Shown here: positions 1 to 5,817 of the stretch, piece by piece
Layout: each line of letters opens with the position of its first letter
Numbering within the stretch: position 1 is the first letter of the stretch
Assembly (NCBI GenBank): GCA_043718065.1
Contig: JAYSWJ010000330.1
Span: forward strand, 1-17,002
Source of the DNA: JAAFIP01 sp043718065
GTDB lineage: Bacteria; Pseudomonadota; Gammaproteobacteria; Burkholderiales; Burkholderiaceae_C
Reading direction: 5' to 3'
DNA: 17,002 nucleotides
Notes under the pieces: generated by a model
Told to the model about the DNA's origin: nothing
Seen by the model: the letters and a program-made list of their open reading frames with translations, nothing else
Databases searched by the model: none
Program-made: the position numbers and the translations under genes

Positions 1-502
1 CCAAGTGCGGCCGCGCGTCGCGCACAAACCAGCGCGCGCGAAAGCGGCTCCAGTGGTCGATAGCGCCCAGCTTTTCCAATACATCGGCCAGCCACGCACC
101 CGTTAGCGCGCCGATACAGTTAAGTATCCAGTCGGACAAAGCGGGCACCCGCTGGGGCAGATAGGTTTGCAAAGCCTCCATGCACAGCGACAGCGCAGCC
201 AGCAGCAGCGCAGTAATTATCACAGGCTGCGGCAGCACGGTGCTGCGCAACAAAGCCAGTGTCACAAAAAAGCCCAGCGGTATGTAGCCCAGCCAGTTGG
301 CAGCGGTGTCAAACATGCTCCAGTACCGCGGCCAAGGCGCACCTAGGAAATCAAGCGGCCCCAAGCCTTGGTCGCGCCACTGGGTAAACGGGTACAAGCT
401 GGCATACACCACCACCAGTACGCACAGCAGCGCCAGCACGGTGGCACTGCTACGGTGTACTGTGCGGTGTGCAGTGCGTTGGGCTAGTCTACGGTAGGCC
501 AA
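1..502 (-). CDS. VanZ family membrane protein (3' end beyond window)
   Basis: The minus-strand reading frame is open from about position 502 to the window edge, so the C-terminus is missing. The visible 167 residues begin with a hydrophobic segment (LALLCVLVVVYASLYPF), then a stretch with TAANWLGYIPLGFF, further hydrophobic helices, and the motif ALQTYLPQRVPALSDWILN. This last motif is typical of VanZ-like membrane proteins, where a Gln and an Asp-Trp pair are conserved. The biochemical role of most VanZ-like proteins is unknown; the founding member affects teicoplanin resistance. The start is uncertain: TTG at 502 gives a basic N-terminus before the first helix, and GTG at 439 would start just before that helix. 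It lies 18 bases downstream of hemJ on the same strand, so the two are probably co-transcribed. I see no sign that it takes part in haem synthesis. Confidence 0.82.
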   Translation of the reverse strand, partial: MAYRRLAQRTAHRTVHRSSATVLALLCVLVVVYASLYPFTQWRDQGLGPLDFLGAPWPRYWSMFDTAANWLGYIPLGFFVTLALLRSTVLPQPVIITALLLAALSLCMEALQTYLPQRVPALSDWILNCIGALTGAWLADVLEKLGAIDHWSRFRARWFVRDARPHL

Positions 503-520
503 AATGCAAGGGTCGGTTTT

Positions 521-955
521 TTAAAATGGCTTGACAATCACCAAGACCACTGCCGCCGTTAGCAGCAGCACGGGCGCCTCGTTGAACCAGCGGTACCACA
601 CATGGCTGCGCGTGTTGGCATTACGTTCAAACTTGCGCAGCAGCACACCACAGCCGTGGTGGTAGCCCAGCGCCAGCACCACGACAAATAGCTTGGCGTG
701 CATCCAGCCGCTATCTTTGCCGATACCGTAGCCCAGCCACAGCCACAGGCCCAGCGCCAACGCAGGCACAGCCAGCAGCGTCATAAAACGCATCAGCTTG
801 CGCGCCATCAGCAGCAGGCGCAGGCGTTCATTGGGGTTGGTGTCGGTTAAGTTAGCCTGCACCTGCGCCAAGTTGACAAAAATGCGCGGTAAATAAAACA
901 AGCCAGCAAACCAGCTGGTGACAAAAATAATGTGAAAGGCTTTGATCCAGAGCAT
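521..955 (-). CDS. hemJ: HemJ-type protoporphyrinogen IX oxidase (CopD/UPF0093 family)
   Basis: A 144-residue integral membrane protein starting MLWIKAFHIIFVTSWFAGLF, a signature of the HemJ family: a conserved His in the first helix followed by the W-F-A-G-L-F-Y-L-P-R segment. About four hydrophobic helices follow, with a conserved His pair (GYHHG) and Trp-Tyr-Arg-W near the C-terminus. HemJ oxidises protoporphyrinogen IX to protoporphyrin IX, the penultimate step of haem synthesis, in the inner membrane of bacteria that lack HemG and HemY. It is often annotated only as CopD family. I chose ATG 955 because the family normally starts there; ATG 973 and ATG 982 are in-frame alternatives and none has a clear Shine-Dalgarno sequence. 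A TACACT hexamer at 962-967 sits six bases before ATG 955, which could mean a leaderless start. hemB lies divergently upstream, with a small-RNA gene between them. Confidence 0.86.
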   Translation of the reverse strand: MLWIKAFHIIFVTSWFAGLFYLPRIFVNLAQVQANLTDTNPNERLRLLLMARKLMRFMTLLAVPALALGLWLWLGYGIGKDSGWMHAKLFVVVLALGYHHGCGVLLRKFERNANTRSHVWYRWFNEAPVLLLTAAVVLVIVKPF

Positions 956-980
956 GTGCAAAGTGTATGCCATGCTGGCC

Positions 981-1062
981 AAAAAAGCCCCAGACTATGC
1001 CGGACCTAAAAAAGCCCCAGACAAAGCTGGACTCAAAAAAAAGCCCCAGACAAAGCTGGGGC
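981..1062. repeat. Three tandem copies of a 27-bp terminator-like hairpin unit
   Basis: Units at 981-1007, 1008-1034 and 1035-1062 each contain A-run + GCCCCAGAC + CTGG-like half. Read on the minus strand, each gives a C/G stem followed by a run of six to eight T. The 1035-1062 unit has a perfect 7-bp stem, the middle one is partly paired, and the one nearest hemJ has decayed. The simplest reading is duplication of a small-RNA terminator. Confidence 0.8.
1035..1062 (-). terminator. Rho-independent terminator of the anti-hemB-like RNA
   Basis: On the minus strand GCCCCAG (1062-1056) pairs with CTGGGGC (1049-1043) around a six-base loop and is followed directly by eight T (1042-1035). This is a canonical intrinsic terminator. 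The T run on the plus strand (1072-1077) is ten bases away from the stem, so the minus direction is clearly favoured. Confidence 0.82.
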
Positions 1063-1138
1063 GGGAAAGCCTTTTTTGCTGTCACACATCTGAGGCGCCC
1101 GCTCAGGGAGGAAAAGCGGGAAGCGGCGAACCGCTCAG
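1035..1138 (-). ncRNA. Candidate anti-hemB RNA (small RNA upstream of and antisense-oriented to hemB)
   Basis: A compact small-RNA gene of about 100 nt on the minus strand between hemJ and hemB. From its 5' end: hairpin AGCGG-UUCG-CCGCU (1135-1122) capped by a UUCG tetraloop; a second hairpin CCCGCU/AGCGGG (1120-1098) whose loop contains UCCUCC (1112-1107), complementary to a Shine-Dalgarno AGGAGG; a short linker; and a strong terminator (1062-1035). A TTGAAA-17-TAAATT promoter lies immediately upstream. The position (upstream of hemB, opposite strand, Betaproteobacteria) and the architecture agree with the computationally defined anti-hemB RNA motif as I remember it, whose function was unknown when it was described. 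C-rich hairpin loops of this kind suggest base-pairing with ribosome binding sites of target mRNAs; that is inference. No open reading frame in this stretch looks like a protein. Confidence 0.72.
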
Positions 1139-1143
1139 CACGT

Positions 1144-1172
1144 AATTTAACAAAGCCCGGGGCTGATTTCAA
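1144..1172 (-). promoter_or_regulatory. Sigma-70 promoter of the anti-hemB-like RNA
   Basis: On the minus strand TTGAAA (1172-1167) and TAAATT (1149-1144) are separated by exactly 17 bases. Transcription would start near 1137-1139, directly before the first hairpin of the RNA. Confidence 0.65.
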
Positions 1173-1338
1173 CCCGTTAATTTGTTGTCGAATGCTATTA
1201 GTTATAACCAATTGCAATAGAGTCGCCTTGGTGACTTCATTATAGAAAATGGCTTATGGTTTGCACTAGGTCTGCTTTCGCTGCGCTTACGTGCAGCATC
1301 ACGCCGGCTTTTGCGGCTATTGCGGCACAATCTGCTGC
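1173..1338. other. hemB upstream region
   Basis: No coding sequence is apparent. It contains an AT-rich stretch with overlapping small palindromes (GTTATAAC at 1200-1207, then CAATTG and ATTGCAAT), which could be a regulator site, and CACAAT at 1326-1331, a possible -10 hexamer seven bases before the hemB ATG. No convincing -35 or Shine-Dalgarno sequence is seen. Confidence 0.35.
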
Positions 1339-2346
1339 ATGACACCCACAAGCTACCCATCTAGCCGCCCGCGCCGCCTGCGCCGCGATGCGTTTACCCG
1401 CAACCTCGTGCGCGAACACGCGCTAACGCCGCACGACCTGATCTACCCGGTATTTATCTTAGACGGCGCGCAACAGCGCCAAGACGTTAAATCCATGCCC
1501 GGCGTGCAGCGCCTAAGCATCGACAACCTGCTGCCCGTGGCCGCGCAGTGCGTGCAGCTGGGTATTCCGGTTATCGCATTGTTCCCGGTGATCGACAGCG
1601 CCTTAAAAACCCCTGACGGCCAAGAGGCCTGGAACCCCGATGGCCTGATTCCCCGCTGCGTGCGCGAGCTGAAAAAGCACTACCCGCAGCTGGGCGTGAT
1701 GACCGATGTGGCGCTAGACCCCTACACTTCCCACGGCCAAGACGGGCTGCTAGACGAGGCTAACTACATCATTAACGACGCCACCGTAGCCCTGCTGGTA
1801 AAGCAAGCCTTGGTACAAGCCCAAGCAGGCGTAGACATCGTCGCCCCCAGCGACATGATGGACGGCCGTATTGGTGCAATACGCGCTGCCCTTGAATCAA
1901 ACGGCTTCATTCACACGCGCATCATGGCCTACAGCGCCAAATACGCCAGCGCGTTTTATGGACCCTTCCGCGACGCCGTAGGCAGCGCAGCCAATCTAGG
2001 CAAAGCCGACAAAAAAGTCTACCAAATGGACCCCGGCAACAGCGACGAAGCCCTGCGCGAAGTAGCGCTAGACATTGCCGAGGGCGCTGACATGGTGATG
2101 GTGAAACCCGGCATGCCCTACCTGGACATCGTGCGCCGCGTCAAAGACGAATTTCAAGTGCCCACCTTTGCCTACCAAGTCAGCGGCGAATACGCCATGC
2201 TCAAAGCCGCCGCCATCAACGGCTGGCTGGACCACGACGCAGTAATGATGGAAAGCCTGCTGGCCTTCAAGCGCGCCGGGGCCGACGGCATCCTCACCTA
2301 CTTTGCTATTGACGCGGCCAAAGTGCTGCGCGCCGCTGCAGTGTAG
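1339..2346 (+). CDS. hemB: Porphobilinogen synthase (delta-aminolevulinic acid dehydratase)
   Basis: A 335-residue cytosolic enzyme that condenses two 5-aminolevulinate molecules to porphobilinogen, the first common step of tetrapyrrole synthesis. Both active-site lysines are visible: Lys201 in MAYSAKYASAFYGPF and Lys256 in MVMVKPGMPYLD; PSDMMDGRIGAIR precedes them. The metal-site segment at residues 123-136 reads DVALDPYTSHGQDG, with Ala and Asp where zinc-type enzymes have cysteines, so this should be a Mg2+-dependent form as in Pseudomonas and Bradyrhizobium. ATG 1339 gives the usual N-terminus (SSRPRRLRRDAF). The frame is open upstream to an ATG at 1291, but those 16 extra residues are unlike the family. 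CACAAT ends seven bases before the ATG and no Shine-Dalgarno sequence is present, so the message could be leaderless. It is divergent from hemJ. Confidence 0.95.
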   Translation: MTPTSYPSSRPRRLRRDAFTRNLVREHALTPHDLIYPVFILDGAQQRQDVKSMPGVQRLSIDNLLPVAAQCVQLGIPVIALFPVIDSALKTPDGQEAWNPDGLIPRCVRELKKHYPQLGVMTDVALDPYTSHGQDGLLDEANYIINDATVALLVKQALVQAQAGVDIVAPSDMMDGRIGAIRAALESNGFIHTRIMAYSAKYASAFYGPFRDAVGSAANLGKADKKVYQMDPGNSDEALREVALDIAEGADMVMVKPGMPYLDIVRRVKDEFQVPTFAYQVSGEYAMLKAAAINGWLDHDAVMMESLLAFKRAGADGILTYFAIDAAKVLRAAAV

Positions 2347-2354
2347 ACATGCGA

Positions 2355-2420
2355 TACTATTTATTTAATAGCTGCTTGAGCAGGATTTACTTGGGCTAGA
2401 GCATCAAAATGCTTATAAAA
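2355..2420 (+). repeat. Dispersed intergenic repeat, copy 1
   Basis: One of five copies in the window of a 50-65-bp element with core AATAGCTGCTTGAGCA preceded by an AT-rich palindromic part (TATTTATTTAATA). Here it lies between hemB and corA. Copies 1 and 5 have this orientation; copies 2, 3 and 4 are inverted. I associate the family with Comamonadaceae intergenic regions. Confidence 0.8.
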
Positions 2421-2466
2421 CACGGCTTAGAATAGCTTGTAATCACTTTTTAACCTTTTCATCACT

Positions 2467-3603
2467 GTGGCCTATTTTTTATTCACCGCCAACAGCACGC
2501 AGCGCCTGGACGCGCTGCCCGATGCGCTGCCCACGCAAGGCTTTGTGTGGTGGATGGCCTCACGCGCAGAGCTAGAAAAAGATTTGCCAAATTTTCAGGC
2601 CCAGCTGCAGCGCCTGCAAGTTGCGCCGTTGATTGACCTGCACCAACAAGACCTTACCAACGCCCAGCACCCCAGCCACTACGACTACACCAGCGACTAC
2701 GACGTGGTGATTTTTCGCCGACTAGTACTAGATGGTTTGAAGAGCGCGGCCCATGGCACGAATGGTGTAACGGGTAGTGTTACTAGCGGCGCAAAAAACG
2801 ATGCCACGGGCGCAGCACCCCGCACTGGCTCTAAGAAAAACGGCTCTGCTGTTTTGACCCAAGTGGCCACCGTGCCCGTAGGATTTTTGCTGTACGACCA
2901 TTTGCTGGTTACCGTGCACAGCGACGCCTGCGGCATCGCCGACGACTACACCCGCCGCGTGGGCAGCGACACCAACAACCGCCGCCCCACCTCGCCTGCC
3001 GACCTCATGCTGCGCATGGTCAACACCATGGTGGACAGCTATCTGGATCTGCGCAAAACCCTCACCACCCAAATCGACCACTGGCAAACCGAGCTGCTCA
3101 ACCCCGGCACGCGCATCGTCAACTGGCGCGCCCTGCTGTCGATGCGCAACGAACTGCACACGCTGGAAGACCTGTGTGACGAGCAGCACGACGCCATACA
3201 AGAATGGCTAGACACCCTGCAAGAGCAGCCCTTGGGTGACACCACTGCCGCCCGCAGCGAGCGTGACAATTTAGTGGCCCGCAGCCGCGATGTCATCGAA
3301 CACATCGAGCGCGTAGTGCACCATGCGCGCAAGCTAGAGCAGTCGGCTGAAACAGCGGTACAAATCTACTTTGGTGCACAAAGCCACCGCACCAACAGCA
3401 TCATGCGTACGCTAACCGCGGTAACCGCCGTGTTTTTGCCGCTCAACCTGATCACCGGGTTTTTCGGCATGAATTTTGAATTTTTGCCATTTATCCACAC
3501 CCAAGCAGGCTTTTGGTGGGCGCTGGCCGCCATGGTGGCCGTGGCTATCACACTGGTTACCGTGTTTTGGCGCAAACGGTATTTGGCCCGCACACGCGGT
3601 TAG
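2467..3603 (+). CDS. corA: CorA-family divalent metal (Mg2+/Co2+) transporter
   Basis: A 378-residue protein with a large soluble N-terminal part and two C-terminal membrane helices (about residues 313-333 and 349-370). The invariant Gly-Met-Asn motif of the CorA pore lies at 334-336 (GFFGMNFEF), and the basic C-terminus (WRKRYLARTRG) fits a cytoplasmic tail. The long helical region with ERDNLVARSRDVIEHIERV matches the stalk helix. CorA proteins are pentameric channels for Mg2+, in some subfamilies exporting Zn2+ or Co2+; the substrate cannot be read from sequence. The start is a GTG with no clear Shine-Dalgarno sequence. A low-complexity Gly/Ser/Thr/Ala-rich insert at about residues 93-132 interrupts the soluble domain between two predicted strands. 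The gene stands alone, 120 bases after hemB with a dispersed repeat between them. Confidence 0.9.
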   Translation: MAYFLFTANSTQRLDALPDALPTQGFVWWMASRAELEKDLPNFQAQLQRLQVAPLIDLHQQDLTNAQHPSHYDYTSDYDVVIFRRLVLDGLKSAAHGTNGVTGSVTSGAKNDATGAAPRTGSKKNGSAVLTQVATVPVGFLLYDHLLVTVHSDACGIADDYTRRVGSDTNNRRPTSPADLMLRMVNTMVDSYLDLRKTLTTQIDHWQTELLNPGTRIVNWRALLSMRNELHTLEDLCDEQHDAIQEWLDTLQEQPLGDTTAARSERDNLVARSRDVIEHIERVVHHARKLEQSAETAVQIYFGAQSHRTNSIMRTLTAVTAVFLPLNLITGFFGMNFEFLPFIHTQAGFWWALAAMVAVAITLVTVFWRKRYLARTRG

Positions 3604-3710
3604 CGTGGGCGTTGGTTTTGTTTACGCGCGGATACCTTGTAGGTTGGTGTTAGCTTCACGAGGCTCGCATGCGTGCTGAAGATTAATGTTCTAGCATCGT
3701 GAGCTGCGGC

Positions 3711-3826
3711 GATGGAGGAAGTCGCGCTGCAAAATCTTACGAAAACACGAGTGAAATTAGGTTGCGTTAGGCTAAGTTTTGCACCGCGCGCGCATCGTAA
3801 GATTTTCATCACGACCACGCTCCATC
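3711..3826. repeat. Inverted repeat within composite copy A
   Basis: AAAATCTTACGA (3731-3742) and TCGTAAGATTTT (3795-3806) are perfect inverted 12-mers. With gaps and mismatches the arms extend outward to about 3711 and 3826 (GATGGAG / CTCCATC). The 93 bases from 3731 to 3823 have no counterpart in copy B. Confidence 0.75.
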
Positions 3827-3934
3827 ACCGCTTGGCTGGCTTGTGAAGTGATCGTTTCGCATCAGCTTGGTTGCGATGATGCTTGCGCAGTGGGGCACAG
3901 AAACAGCGTAATTCACGCATATTTTCACAGTGTT

Positions 3935-3985
3935 TTAGCCGTTCTAGCCCGTAGATCCTGCTCAACCAGCTATGTAATTAATAGT
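3935..3985 (-). repeat. Dispersed intergenic repeat, copy 2
   Basis: Inverted relative to copy 1. It carries CTGCTCAACCAGCTATG followed by TAATTAATAG, a variant shared only with copy 3. It is embedded in composite repeat copy A. Confidence 0.75.
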
Positions 3986-4386
3986 GACGTTGGACATAAG
4001 ATCGCAATCGAACAGCACAGCATTTGGGATCAAAATTCAGGAAGACCATACATCCGGCGCAAGACCCATCACAAACGAAATTTTGCTCTGACCCCAATTG
4101 CATCTCACTGGAGCGCGGGCTGTTCAAAAAAACGCCAATCGCCACCAACGTCATAACCGGCGCACGGGCTGCTAAAAACCAAGCAAAGAACAATGTGACG
4201 AGTCGGGTCCGTCTCGATGAAAAATACTACGACAGGCGCGCGGTGCAAAAGCTAACCTCGCAACCATCAACATTCACGCGTTTTTTCGGAGCATTTTTAC
4301 AGCGAGATGCCCGGCTCGAGTCCAGCCCTCCGGCGCGCACGCCAAGCCAAACAACCAAGCCAGTGCGATCAGATCAAGCGGGAGTT

Positions 4387-5255
4387 TTACTTGCCACCAG
4401 CCCGTGTGTACAGCGGCATCACCTTGGGCAAGTTAGCTTCGATATTGCCGATGCGGGTAGGCCCGCTGGGGTGGGTGCTTAAAAATTTGATTGGCGAGCC
4501 TTTGCTGGCGGCGCCCATTTTTTGCCACAGCGTCACGCCCGCGCGCGGGTCGTAGCCGGCTCTAGCGGCCAGCTCCATGCCTACCAGGTCGGCCTCAGAC
4601 TCGTCTTCGCGGCCAAATTTAAGCGTGAGCAGCTGCGCGCCCATGCCCATTACTTGCGCGCCCGTGTTGCCCAAACCCAGTGCTTGGCTAAACAGATTAG
4701 CGCCTAGCCCGGTGGCGGCGTTCTTGCCCATGCGCTCACGTGCATGCTCGCGCAGCGCGTGCGCCACCTCGTGGCCCATGATGATGGCCACTTCGCTGTC
4801 GGTCAACTTAAGCTGCTGCAAAATGCCGGTGTAGAAAGCAATCTTGCCGCCGGGCATGCAAAACGCGTTGATCTGGTCGCTTTTGATCAAGTTGACCTCC
4901 CACTGCCAGTCTTTGGCGCGCGGGTTCCACTCTAGCGCATGGGGAATAATTTTTTGCGAAATAGCGCGCAAGCGCACCACCTGCGGGTCAGTGGCAGGTG
5001 CCAGCGCATTTTTAGACGCCGCCTCTTGCATCATTTGCTGGTACTGCTGGGTGGCCGACTGCTCTATCTTGTCGGCAGGTACAAATTTGGCAAATTTAGA
5101 ATTACCGCCCACTTCAACGCCCTCGCGCGCCAGCGCAGTGCCTGCGCAGTGCCTGCGCACAGCGCTGCAGCTAAACCCACTGCCAGCCACCAAGGCCCAG
5201 GCAGTGCAATGCGGGCCCAACAAGTGGGTGCCGTTGATAGGTGAGGTGTGTGCAT
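4387..5255 (-). CDS. M48 family metalloprotease, frameshifted in the signal-peptide region
   Basis: The catalytic part is intact: zinc motif HEVAH (4773-4759, in IIMGHEVAHALREH) and the third-ligand segment EDESEADLVG, as in periplasmic or outer-membrane M48 proteases (LoiP/YcaL-like) that degrade misfolded envelope proteins. The probable start is ATG 5255, with AAGGAA (5266-5261) five bases upstream. From there the frame encodes a good signal peptide (WWLAVGLAAALCAGTA), but the mature protease is in another frame. An 11-bp tandem duplication at 5133-5154 explains this: removing one unit joins the frames as CAGTALAREGVEVGGNSKF, with a plausible ALA cleavage site. As it stands, a full-length product needs slippage, or initiation at ATG 5223, which would give a poor signal sequence. 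It could be an inactive gene, a phase-variable gene or an assembly error. Composite repeat copy A lies just beyond its stop codon. Confidence 0.85.
5133..5159. repeat. 11-bp tandem duplication causing the M48 frameshift
   Basis: GCGCAGTGCCT occurs at 5133-5143 and again at 5144-5154, followed by a partial GCGCA. Because 11 is not a multiple of 3, the second unit shifts the frame between signal peptide and mature protease. Confidence 0.92.
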
Positions 5256-5260
5256 GGTAG

Positions 5261-5266
5261 TTCCTT
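5261..5266 (-). promoter_or_regulatory. Ribosome binding site supporting M48 start at 5255
   Basis: AAGGAA on the minus strand, five bases before ATG 5255. It supports the signal-peptide start over the ATG at 5223, which lies in the other frame. Confidence 0.65.
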
Positions 5267-5410
5267 GTCCAATCTATGCGCAGCCGTGCGCTGCATATAT
5301 CACTGGGAATTGTGCACCAAGTTATTTCCTTGCTAAACCACCAGTGTCTTTATTGCATTGCATGTGTTGCGTTGTCAGTTGCTGCTGTTGAAGATTGATT
5401 TTCTGCGAGT

Positions 5411-5461
5411 TTAATGCTTCTAGGCCGTAGATACTGCTCAACCAGCTATGTAATTAATAGT
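5411..5461 (-). repeat. Dispersed intergenic repeat, copy 3
   Basis: Same element as copies 1, 2, 4 and 5, inverted orientation, with the TAATTAATAG variant shared with copy 2. It lies upstream of the M48 gene. The next 50 bases include the GCGCGGGCTGTT motif, also seen near 4111. Confidence 0.78.
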
Positions 5462-5608
5462 GGCTGAAACCTAATATCTCACCGAAGCGCGGGCTGTTAA
5501 AGCCAAGCAACCAACCCCCCGACTAGGCAAAAAAAGGACCTTCTCAACGCAGGTGCAATAAATTTGTAGGTGCCGCTAGCCCATAAACCAACACGCCTGC
5601 AGCGCGCC

Positions 5609-5637
5609 AAAAAAAACGGCCACCCGAGGGTGGCCGT
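5609..5637 (-). terminator. Strong Rho-independent terminator
   Basis: On the minus strand ACGGCCACC pairs perfectly with GGTGGCCGT around a CTCG loop (5637-5616), running into eight T (5616-5609). It ends whatever is transcribed from 5855 downward: either the histidine kinase message with a 220-base 3' tail, or a separate small RNA. Confidence 0.88.
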
Positions 5638-5689
5638 ATCAAAGTCCTTGGAAGGACGTCGTTGGGAGACTGGTACGGTAGCCTAACTA
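5609..5689 (-). ncRNA. Candidate small RNA or processed 3'-UTR RNA downstream of the histidine kinase
   Basis: The minus strand upstream of the terminator is highly structured and non-coding. It has an unpaired C-rich segment (CAGTCTCCCAACGACG), a small hairpin GTCC-TTCCAA-GGAC (5657-5644) with pyrimidines in its loop, and the terminator with eight U, the usual layout of an Hfq-type sRNA. TATAAA at 5701-5696 could be a -10 giving a start near 5689, but no good -35 accompanies it. The same bases form a perfect TAGTTTT-GTAT-AAAACTA hairpin, so this may be RNA structure inside a longer transcript. TTGATT-17-TACAAA (5831-5803), overlapping the FNR-type palindrome, would instead start near 5796. 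Boundaries are therefore uncertain, and it might be only a long 3' UTR of the kinase gene. Confidence 0.42.
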
Positions 5690-5817
5690 AATAGTTTTAT
5701 ACAAAACTACTAACCTCGGGCTAACCTAATTGCTTAATGTGTGACAGTACGGCGTTATTGTGCAAGGCTTCTGCGCGTGTGAACATCCCCCAAATGGATG
5801 TTTTTGTAGTGTATAAC

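Larger units (their letters stand above)
3675..4358. repeat. Composite intergenic repeat, copy A
   Basis: Three blocks are shared, in the same order, with copy B. Block 1, 3675-3730, matches 8211-8266 with about nine differences in 56 bases. Block 2, 4162-4226, matches 8395-8458 and is identical except for one missing base. Block 3, 4293-4358, matches 8525-8590. The left block and the inverse of the right block share a CGCTGCAAAA + TACGAAAACACG-like segment, so the ends are partly inverted repeats. There is no transposase frame, which suggests a non-autonomous fold-back element. Copy A is longer than B because of an extra segment at 3731-3823 and an inserted dispersed repeat. Confidence 0.75.
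3604..4386. other. Gene-free region filled with repeats
   Basis: A 783-bp gap between the convergent corA and M48 genes. The open frames here are short, have no family resemblance and overlap repeats. It holds composite repeat copy A, an inverted repeat inside it, and dispersed repeat copy 2. A motif GCGCGGGCTGTT at about 4111 recurs at about 5486 and, in altered form, at 4162 and 8395. No clear terminator for corA was found. Confidence 0.6.

Noticed and set aside
981..1062. CRISPR-like array of three 27-bp repeats
   Set aside because: The units are directly adjacent without spacers and each looks like a terminator hairpin.
852..1217. Minus-strand open frame of 121 codons with a 9-residue periodicity (VWGFF)
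   Set aside because: The periodicity is the 27-bp terminator repeat read in frame. The frame overlaps hemJ and the small RNA and resembles no protein.
967..1245. Plus-strand open frame of 92 codons in the hemJ-hemB spacer
   Set aside because: It is antisense to the small-RNA gene, has no ribosome binding site and contains the repeat units.
1291..1338. Upstream ATG extending hemB by 16 residues
   Set aside because: The extension (Cys-rich) is not typical of HemB, and a -10-like hexamer lies inside it, next to ATG 1339.
3779..4156. Plus-strand open frame of 125 codons
   Set aside because: It runs through repeat elements, has no recognisable motif and no ribosome binding site.
4309..4328. tRNA-like T-arm (GGCTCGAGTCC)
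   Set aside because: The flanking bases do not form a T-stem or acceptor stem. The same sequence recurs at 8541-8560 as part of the composite repeat.
5782..5806. Plus-strand terminator AACATCC/GGATGTT followed by T
   Set aside because: No plus-strand gene lies upstream of it. It is better read as a hairpin of the minus-strand transcript, though a dual role cannot be excluded.
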